Part shown: piece after piece, positions 6,960 to 10,860 of the stretch
Layout: each line of letters begins with the position of its first letter
Numbering within the stretch: position 1 is the stretch's first letter
NCBI GenBank assembly: GCA_007123575.1
Contig: SKKV01000170.1
Span: forward strand, 1-10,860
DNA from: Wenzhouxiangella sp.
GTDB lineage: Bacteria; Pseudomonadota; Gammaproteobacteria; Xanthomonadales; Wenzhouxiangellaceae
Length of the DNA: 10,860 nucleotides
Reading direction: 5' to 3'
Made by a program: the position numbers and the translations under genes
Notes under the pieces: generated by a model
Database searches by the model: none
Seen by the model: only the letters and a program-made list of their open reading frames with translations
What the model was told of the DNA's origin: nothing

Positions 6960-8195
6960 GTGCGAACAGCGGTAGTCGGAAGCGGCATGGCCGGCCTTGC
7001 TGCGGCACATGGCTGCAGCGCCCTTGGACATGCAGTCACCTTGTTTGAATCGCAGGCCAACCACGGCATGGCCGCCCACACCTTGGAACTCGATGGCGGG
7101 CGCGTCGACATCCCGCTGCGCGTGATGGGCGAGGGCCCATGGGACGAGACCCTGGCCCTGGCCAAGTCAGTTGGCGTCGACAGCTTCGCCACCGAAGTCC
7201 GCCTTTCCTGCTCCTGGGTCGGTGGTGAGACCTGGCTGCGCAGCCGCTACATGCCGGTAACCGGCTGGCCGATGGTGGGCAGCTGGCGATACCTGGGTTT
7301 GAACAGCCTGAGGTGCAGTGTCGGCATGGCCCGCCTGCTTCTGGCCACGCGCCGACTCGGTAACGATGAGCGCGACAGACCGCTGACCGAGTTCCTCGCC
7401 CGGCACGATCCGGATCGATTGTTCTGGCGCGGTGTGGTATTGCCGGTCCTGGGTACGATCTGCACCTGTAGCGAGCAGCAGTTGAATGACTGGCCTGCCG
7501 GTCAACTGCTGGAGTTGCTGGACAGCATTTCGCGCCAGGGACGACTGCGGCGTCTCACCGGGGGCACGACGCGCCTGGCCGAAGCCCTGGCCGAGGGCAC
7601 CAGTCTGCGCGCAGGTGCCGCGGTTGCCTCGGTCAAGGAAGATGAAGACGGCGTACTTGTCGCTTTACGCAACCAGTCGCCGGCGCGCTTCGACCGAGTG
7701 ATCCTGGCCACTCAGACCAATCAGCTCGACTTTCTGGATGAAACGCAGTTCGGCGACGAACGCGACTACCTGGCCAGAATCCCTTATGTGGAGGGCGAAC
7801 TGGTTGTGCATCGCGACCAGCAGGCAATGCCGCGCCGGGAAAGTGACTGGACAGCGCTCAATTTCCTGACAGACCCGGATCTCGATCAGTCCATGTTTAC
7901 GGTCTGGGTGAATGCGGTCGAGCCCAGCCTGGCCGGCAAGGCACCGGTTTTCCAGAGCTGGGACCCGATTATCGAGCTGGACCCGGACCAGGTGATTAGC
8001 CGCATCCCGTTGCAGCGGGCCGTGGTCAATCCATCCAGTCTGGAAGTGCCGGAGACGCTGCGACGCTGGCACCAGAAGCCGGGGCGACGGGTATTCTACT
8101 GCGGTGCCTGGGCTCACGAAGGCGTGCCACTGCTGGAAACCGCGGTGCGTTCGGCAAAGGCGGTGGTCGAGCAGATTCGACTGGCTGGCAACTGA
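6960..8195 (+). CDS. FAD-dependent oxidoreductase, amine-oxidase-like (predicted NAD/FAD-binding protein)
   Basis: The protein is a predicted cytoplasmic flavoprotein of the flavin amine oxidase/phytoene desaturase fold; its substrate cannot be read from the sequence. The N-terminal Rossmann motif VVGSGMAGLAAAH has GxGxxG at residues 7-12 and the adenosine-ribose acidic residue Glu30 (LFES). The C-terminus FYCGAWAHEGVPLLETAV is the second flavin-contacting motif of the superfamily. The middle, including WTALNFLTDPDLDQSMFTVW, resembles COG2907-type predicted NAD/FAD-binding proteins. Those are often encoded beside cyclopropane fatty acid synthase-like and DUF1365 genes, but no such partner is seen downstream here. 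At 411 aa it is near full family length. The GTG at 6960 is the only plausible start before an in-frame stop at 6915-6917. It is divergent from pyk and convergent with the next gene. Confidence 0.8.
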   Translation: MRTAVVGSGMAGLAAAHGCSALGHAVTLFESQANHGMAAHTLELDGGRVDIPLRVMGEGPWDETLALAKSVGVDSFATEVRLSCSWVGGETWLRSRYMPVTGWPMVGSWRYLGLNSLRCSVGMARLLLATRRLGNDERDRPLTEFLARHDPDRLFWRGVVLPVLGTICTCSEQQLNDWPAGQLLELLDSISRQGRLRRLTGGTTRLAEALAEGTSLRAGAAVASVKEDEDGVLVALRNQSPARFDRVILATQTNQLDFLDETQFGDERDYLARIPYVEGELVVHRDQQAMPRRESDWTALNFLTDPDLDQSMFTVWVNAVEPSLAGKAPVFQSWDPIIELDPDQVISRIPLQRAVVNPSSLEVPETLRRWHQKPGRRVFYCGAWAHEGVPLLETAVRSAKAVVEQIRLAGN

Positions 8196-8210
8196 ATACT
8201 GGCGCCTACC

Positions 8211-8229
8211 GTGGTCCAGATCAGACCAC
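8211..8229. terminator. Short hairpin between convergent genes
   Basis: GTGGTC (8211-8216) and GACCAC (8224-8229) form a perfect 6-bp stem with a 7-nt loop. It spans the stop codon of the minus-strand membrane protein and begins 16 nt after the stop of the oxidoreductase. No T-run follows on either strand, so intrinsic termination is doubtful; it is listed as the only structure in the gap. Confidence 0.3.
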
Positions 8230-8832
8230 CTCGACCTCGCCGCCGCCGCGCAGAAAGAACGCGGCCAAAATCACCCGCGCCATCGGATAGAACACGTAGA
8301 CCACCGGCGCCAGAAGGATGGTGATCGTCATCAGCGAACAGATCAGCAGCAGCCCGGCAAAGATCTTCAACAGAATCGTGCCGTCGTTGCGAAGCGCGAG
8401 CAGGGCAATCGACAGGGCGATGCCGATCAGACCAACCAACACCGACAATCCGATACTGACCACGGCAGCCACCAGTATCGTGCTCTGCCGGGCGCTCTCG
8501 GCCATCCCCGGCGTCAGGGCCAGGGAGACATCGAACAGAACGATCGAAGTAAATGCGCCGACCGCAATGGCCATGGCCAGGGCCATGCCGGCGGCAAACG
8601 CACCCTGTAACTGATGATGCAGCAGGCGGCGCAGACTCAGGTAAATGTAAATTTCCAGGGCGCCGATCAGTACAAATAGCCCGTCGATCGGCGTCAAACT
8701 GGAGACATCGGCCTTGTACATCTCCAGCAGCGTTTCACCAGAGGTGGAGAACAGACCGGAAAACCAGTACAGCGGAAACAAAGCGGCCAGGGCCACCGCG
8801 GCGATGCCGGGCATCAGAAATTCACGATTCAT
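8221..8832 (-). CDS. Multi-pass inner-membrane protein of unknown function, partner of a YozG-like regulator
   Basis: I do not recognise this 203-aa protein's family. It is strongly hydrophobic, with about five predicted membrane segments: roughly 6-28, 50-70, 78-106, 117-148 and a long stretch 152-193 that could be two. Short polar loops carry few charges, and the C-terminus is RGGGEVEVV. No catalytic motif is visible. The frame is open to 8877, but I chose ATG 8832, which has GGGAG 8 nt upstream and begins directly at the first membrane helix. It overlaps the end of the upstream HTH gene by 11 bases, so the two should be translationally coupled. YozG-like regulators commonly sit beside DUF2975 membrane proteins; I do not see that family's usual motifs here, so this could be a divergent member or something else. 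Confidence 0.8.
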   Translation of the reverse strand: MNREFLMPGIAAVALAALFPLYWFSGLFSTSGETLLEMYKADVSSLTPIDGLFVLIGALEIYIYLSLRRLLHHQLQGAFAAGMALAMAIAVGAFTSIVLFDVSLALTPGMAESARQSTILVAAVVSIGLSVLVGLIGIALSIALLALRNDGTILLKIFAGLLLICSLMTITILLAPVVYVFYPMARVILAAFFLRGGGEVEVV

Positions 8833-9055
8833 TTTTAGCACTCCCTTGCGAGTCCTCGACGAACTCAAGCAAATCACCGGGCTGACAGCCCAGCGTTCGA
8901 CAAATGGCTTCCAGCGTGGAGAAGCGAATCGCCTTGACCCGCCCGTTTTTCAGCAGCGACAGGTTGGTCATCGACACGCCTACCCGCTCGGACAGTTCGG
9001 TCAGCGACATCTTGTTGCGAACCAGCTCGATGTCCAAATTGATGAGAATGGGCAT
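8822..9055 (-). CDS. YozG-like Cro/C1-type small HTH regulator
   Basis: This 77-aa protein is a stand-alone Cro/C1-type helix-turn-helix. MSLTELSERVGVSMTNLSLL (16-35) covers helices 1-3 with the recognition helix near 28-36. The KNGRVKAIRFSTLEAICRTL and CQPGDLLEFVED segments that follow are characteristic of the YozG-like/HTH_26 group. It has no sensor domain. ATG 9055 has a TGGAG site about 7 nt upstream. The gene is transcribed by a strong promoter in the divergent region, and its last 11 bases overlap the start of the membrane protein gene, so the pair is an operon. Family precedent suggests it controls its own operon; that the membrane protein in turn modulates the regulator is inference. 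Confidence 0.88.
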   Translation of the reverse strand: MPILINLDIELVRNKMSLTELSERVGVSMTNLSLLKNGRVKAIRFSTLEAICRTLGCQPGDLLEFVEDSQGSAKNES

Positions 9056-9098
9056 GATTGCTCCACCAAGTTTTATCCAAAACGTTTCTCAATTTATG

Positions 9099-9134
9099 TT
9101 TATCGTAAATATTTTAATGATTAAAGTCAATCAT
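9099..9134 (-). promoter_or_regulatory. Promoter of the HTH/membrane-protein operon with dyads
   Basis: The minus strand reads TTGACT (9125-9130), a 17-bp spacer, then TACGAT (9102-9107), a strong sigma70 match in AT-rich DNA. A perfect 6-bp inverted repeat, ATGATT (9117-9122) and AATCAT (9129-9134) around 6 nt, covers the -35. A second small dyad, TTTA-tcg-TAAA (9099-9109), covers the -10. These are candidate operators for the YozG-like regulator. Confidence 0.7.
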
Positions 9135-9155
9135 CATTGCAGTCGGTTCAGACGA

Positions 9156-9197
9156 ATGTAAAGCTAACTTGACATTACGTAAAGCTTGCTTTACATT
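9156..9197 (+). promoter_or_regulatory. Promoter of the membrane-protein/XRE operon with two tandem operators
   Basis: The plus strand has a perfect TTGACA (9169-9174), a 17-bp spacer and TACATT (9192-9197). GTAAAGC-TT-GCTTTAC (9179-9194) is a perfect dyad lying across the spacer and -10. Exactly 21 bp upstream the motif recurs as TGTAAAGCTAACTTGACA (9157-9174), an imperfect dyad (6 of 8 paired) that includes the -35. Two 18-bp sites on the same helix face, both blocking polymerase, fit repression by a dimeric Cro-like protein, probably the XRE regulator encoded at 9683. Confidence 0.75.
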
Positions 9198-9224
9198 TCA
9201 GATTCGTTCAACAGGAGTCGTGCC

Positions 9225-9680
9225 ATGTTCAACCTGTCTCAGCGGGAATACAGCGCCTGGGGTACTGCGCTTGCGCTGTTGGTATTCGGCGGGCTATACG
9301 TCCACTCGTTCTGGCGGTTGTGGCAGGACGATGGCCTGGGCGGAGCGGGTGCATTCGGCTTGCTGCTGGGTTACACCATTGGGCTGGTCGTGGTGCTGGT
9401 GATCTACCACGTCGTGCTGGCCCTGCTGACCGGATCGGAGCCCGCCGACGAGCGCGACCGCTTGATCGAATGGCGTTCGGGCTACCTGGGCGGGCTGGTA
9501 TTGGCTTTTGGCGTGATTAGTATCGTCATCCAGATATTTCTGGAGGGCTTGCTGGACATCGGCCATCTGCAGTCCCCGCTGGCGATCGCCCACGCCCTGC
9601 TGCTGGTGGTCTTTCTTGCCACTTTTCTCGAGCTGGGGCTGAAGCTCTTTTACTACCGACACGGAATTCGTGGTTCCTGA
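9225..9680 (+). CDS. Four-helix inner-membrane protein of unknown function (DUF2178-like features)
   Basis: The 151-aa protein has about four predicted membrane segments (10-31, 43-69, 86-108, 117-142). Between helices 2 and 3 lies a polar stretch, EPADERDRLIEWRSG (72-86). A DERD..I motif after the second helix is typical of DUF2178-type membrane proteins often encoded with small XRE regulators, so that assignment is plausible but unproven. I chose ATG 9225 because AGGAG (9213-9217) lies 7 nt upstream; the in-frame start at 9186 is inside the promoter. The stop is followed after 2 bases by the HTH gene, indicating an operon. It is the mirror image in layout of the minus-strand HTH/membrane pair. 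Confidence 0.83.
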   Translation: MFNLSQREYSAWGTALALLVFGGLYVHSFWRLWQDDGLGGAGAFGLLLGYTIGLVVVLVIYHVVLALLTGSEPADERDRLIEWRSGYLGGLVLAFGVISIVIQIFLEGLLDIGHLQSPLAIAHALLLVVFLATFLELGLKLFYYRHGIRGS

Positions 9681-9682
9681 CC

Positions 9683-9892
9683 GTGCCCGCGACCATTCAG
9701 AACCGGGTGCGGGAACTTCGCTATCAGAATGACCAGATGACCCAGCAGGCCCTGGCCGACGAACTGGGCGTGTCCCGGCAGACCATCATCGCGATCGAAA
9801 GCGGCCGCTATGCGCCGTCGCTGGAACTGGCCTTGAAGATAGCCCGGCACTTTGGCCTGACGGTTGAGGGGGTTTTCGAACTCGCCGAGTAG
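9683..9892 (+). CDS. Small XRE-family HTH transcriptional regulator
   Basis: This 69-aa stand-alone helix-turn-helix protein reads IQNRVRELRYQN (5-16), MTQQALADELGVSRQTIIAI (19-38, helices 2-3), then ESGRYAPSLELALKIARHFG and VEGVFEL. It is a close match to the small Cro-like regulators (YgzD type) that accompany membrane proteins in many bacteria. It starts at GTG 9683, 2 bases after the preceding stop, with no clear ribosome binding site, so translation probably depends on coupling. It is the obvious candidate to bind the paired dyads over the promoter at 9157-9197. It is not of the same subgroup as the YozG-like regulator on the minus strand. The stop is at 9890-9892, with no terminator hairpin recognised after it. 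Confidence 0.9.
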   Translation: MPATIQNRVRELRYQNDQMTQQALADELGVSRQTIIAIESGRYAPSLELALKIARHFGLTVEGVFELAE

Positions 9893-9978
9893 CTCCCGAG
9901 AAACAGCCACCTGCGATATTCAGGCCAACGGCGTTTCACCGGCTAAGTCCCAAGCGCGAAAAGAGAAAACCTTTTGAA

Positions 9979-10010
9979 CGCAAAGCAGCGAAGCCGTGAA
10001 AAAAGCAAAG
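9979..10010. repeat. Decayed 8-bp period repeat (GCAAAG-like)
   Basis: Four consecutive octamers read CGCAAAGC, AGCGAAGC, CGTGAAAA and AAGCAAAG, an 8-bp period with most units sharing GCNAAG or a near form. It lies between the converging HTH and CIA30 genes, and the surrounding 9893-10022 gap is purine-rich on the plus strand and otherwise featureless. Similar GCAAAG octamer runs occur between genes in many bacteria. With only four degenerate units, chance is not excluded. Confidence 0.45.
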
Positions 10011-10022
10011 AAATTGAAGAAT

Positions 10023-10601
10023 TCACCTAGCCATCCAGGCCAGCTCACTTAACTCAAGGTCGGCGTCGAAGGCTTCGCCGTAGGCGACAACCGCCACCGA
10101 GCGCAGTCGAGCAAAGTCAAGGGGACGATTCAGGCTCCGTGGTTCAAATGCCGCCCATGGCACCTCGATATCGGCCCAATGCTCGGTTAGCTCCAGCCTG
10201 GCTCGGTAGTAGGCCCAGGGACGGCGGGTGTCGGCGGTGCGCAAATGCAGGTAGTAAGCGCCAGGTTTGAGCGCGCGAGCCCTGACCCGAAAGCCTGCGT
10301 ATTCGCTGGCATCAAAGAGTCCCCCGCGCGGGTCCAGGGGCAATCGCACCTGGATGAAGCCACCGTTGTTTTCCAGCCTCACCTGGCCCGACATGGCCAG
10401 CGCGGCCGAGCCGTCAACTTCGCGGTAGCCTGCCTGCATATCGGACTGACCACCCATCACGCGGTCGGTAAAGCCCTGCCAACGGGTGCCTAGCACCGAT
10501 TGCTGGTGGCTGAAGTCATCAATCAACATGTCGAGCTCTCCGGAAGCCAGCGCAGGAAACAGCGTGATTGCGAAGGCAGATGCAAGTAGCGTTCTTTTCA
10601 T
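10023..10601 (-). CDS. CIA30-family exported protein
   Basis: The 192-aa protein belongs to the CIA30 family (complex I intermediate-associated protein 30), a galactose-binding-like beta sandwich; bacterial members have no settled function. Signature parts are WQGFTDRVMGGQSD (41-54) and MSGQVRLENNGGFIQVRLPL (70-89), then YYLHLRTADTRRPWAYYRA, and DFARLRSVAVVAYGEA near the end. Residues 1-20 (MKRTLLASAFAITLFPALAS) look like a Sec signal peptide, so export to the periplasm is likely. I chose ATG 10601 because it starts the signal peptide and the family region; the open frame to 10829 would add a low-complexity 76-residue shadow overlapping the rhodanese gene. It follows the rhodanese gene by 38 bp on the same strand, a likely operon. 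Confidence 0.9.
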   Translation of the reverse strand: MKRTLLASAFAITLFPALASGELDMLIDDFSHQQSVLGTRWQGFTDRVMGGQSDMQAGYREVDGSAALAMSGQVRLENNGGFIQVRLPLDPRGGLFDASEYAGFRVRARALKPGAYYLHLRTADTRRPWAYYRARLELTEHWADIEVPWAAFEPRSLNRPLDFARLRSVAVVAYGEAFDADLELSELAWMAR

Positions 10602-10639
10602 GGACCGAGAATAGCCGACCGTCGAAAAGTCACCGTCAA

Positions 10640-10860
10640 TTACCAGCCACCGCCATGGACGCGCTGCTGTGCTTGACCCTGGCCGGGATTGGCGCTGAAC
10701 TGGGCGCTCATCTGGGCCATGTGGTCCCAGGCCTGCAGGCCGCCGCGGTACCAGTAGACCTGGGAATAGCCGGCATTGATGGCGCGTAGCGCCGCGTTGT
10801 AGCTCATCCAGCAGTAGATGCTTGAACAATAGAACACCATCGGGGCGTCCTTTCGCCCGC
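10640..10860 (-). CDS. Rhodanese-like domain protein with CWMSYNAA motif (3' part, runs off window)
   Basis: Only the C-terminal 73 residues are present; the frame continues beyond the window end, so the ATG at 10840 is internal. The visible part is the second half of a rhodanese fold: VFYCSSIYCWMSYNAALRAI, then GYSQVYWYRGGLQAW, ending in a Gln/Gly-rich tail. The first Cys of CSSIYC occupies the rhodanese active-site position, and the nearby CW recalls the CXXCW-motif proteins linked to PQQ-dependent catabolism. That link is a resemblance only. It may handle sulfur or a thiol redox step. It lies directly upstream of the CIA30 gene in the same direction. Confidence 0.85.
   Translation of the reverse strand, partial: GRKDAPMVFYCSSIYCWMSYNAALRAINAGYSQVYWYRGGLQAWDHMAQMSAQFSANPGQGQAQQRVHGGGW

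Noticed and set aside
10602..10829. N-terminal extension of the CIA30 protein
   Set aside because: It would overlap the rhodanese gene in another frame and bury the signal peptide inside the protein.

Overview
The window looks like chromosomal DNA from a GC-rich gammaproteobacterium. The homodimeric-type AceE, the MaeB-type malic enzyme fused to a phosphotransacetylase domain, and a class I fructose-bisphosphate aldolase next to pyruvate kinase together recall the Lysobacterales/Wenzhouxiangellaceae side of the class. That placement is an inference from gene content, not from a database search.

Positions 1-6862 (all minus strand) hold a central-carbon block. In transcription order it is pyk (pyruvate kinase), vapB-vapC (a type II toxin-antitoxin pair), fba (class I aldolase), maeB (malic enzyme-PTA fusion) and aceE (5' part of pyruvate dehydrogenase E1). 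Pyk, MaeB and AceE all act at pyruvate, and Fba supplies triose phosphates above it. The vapBC pair sits between pyk and fba and has its own well-formed promoter overlaid with inverted and direct GCCTATG boxes. Two facing arrays of 7-bp repeats fill most of the gap between fba and maeB and could fold into a long imperfect hairpin.

Positions 6960-8195 (plus) encode an FAD-dependent amine-oxidase-like oxidoreductase, divergent from pyk.

Positions 8221-9892 hold the most unusual part, two divergent gene pairs around an AT-rich control region. On the minus strand a YozG-like small HTH regulator overlaps a gene for a multi-pass membrane protein. On the plus strand a four-helix membrane protein is followed after 2 bases by a different small XRE-type HTH regulator. 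Each arm has a strong sigma70-type promoter (TTGACT-17-TACGAT and TTGACA-17-TACATT) covered by dyad symmetries. This looks like a compact double module of membrane protein plus regulator whose function I cannot name.

Positions 9893-10022 are non-coding and include a decayed 8-bp period repeat. Positions 10023-10860 (minus) carry a CIA30-family exported protein preceded by the 3' part of a rhodanese-like gene with a CWMSYNAA motif.
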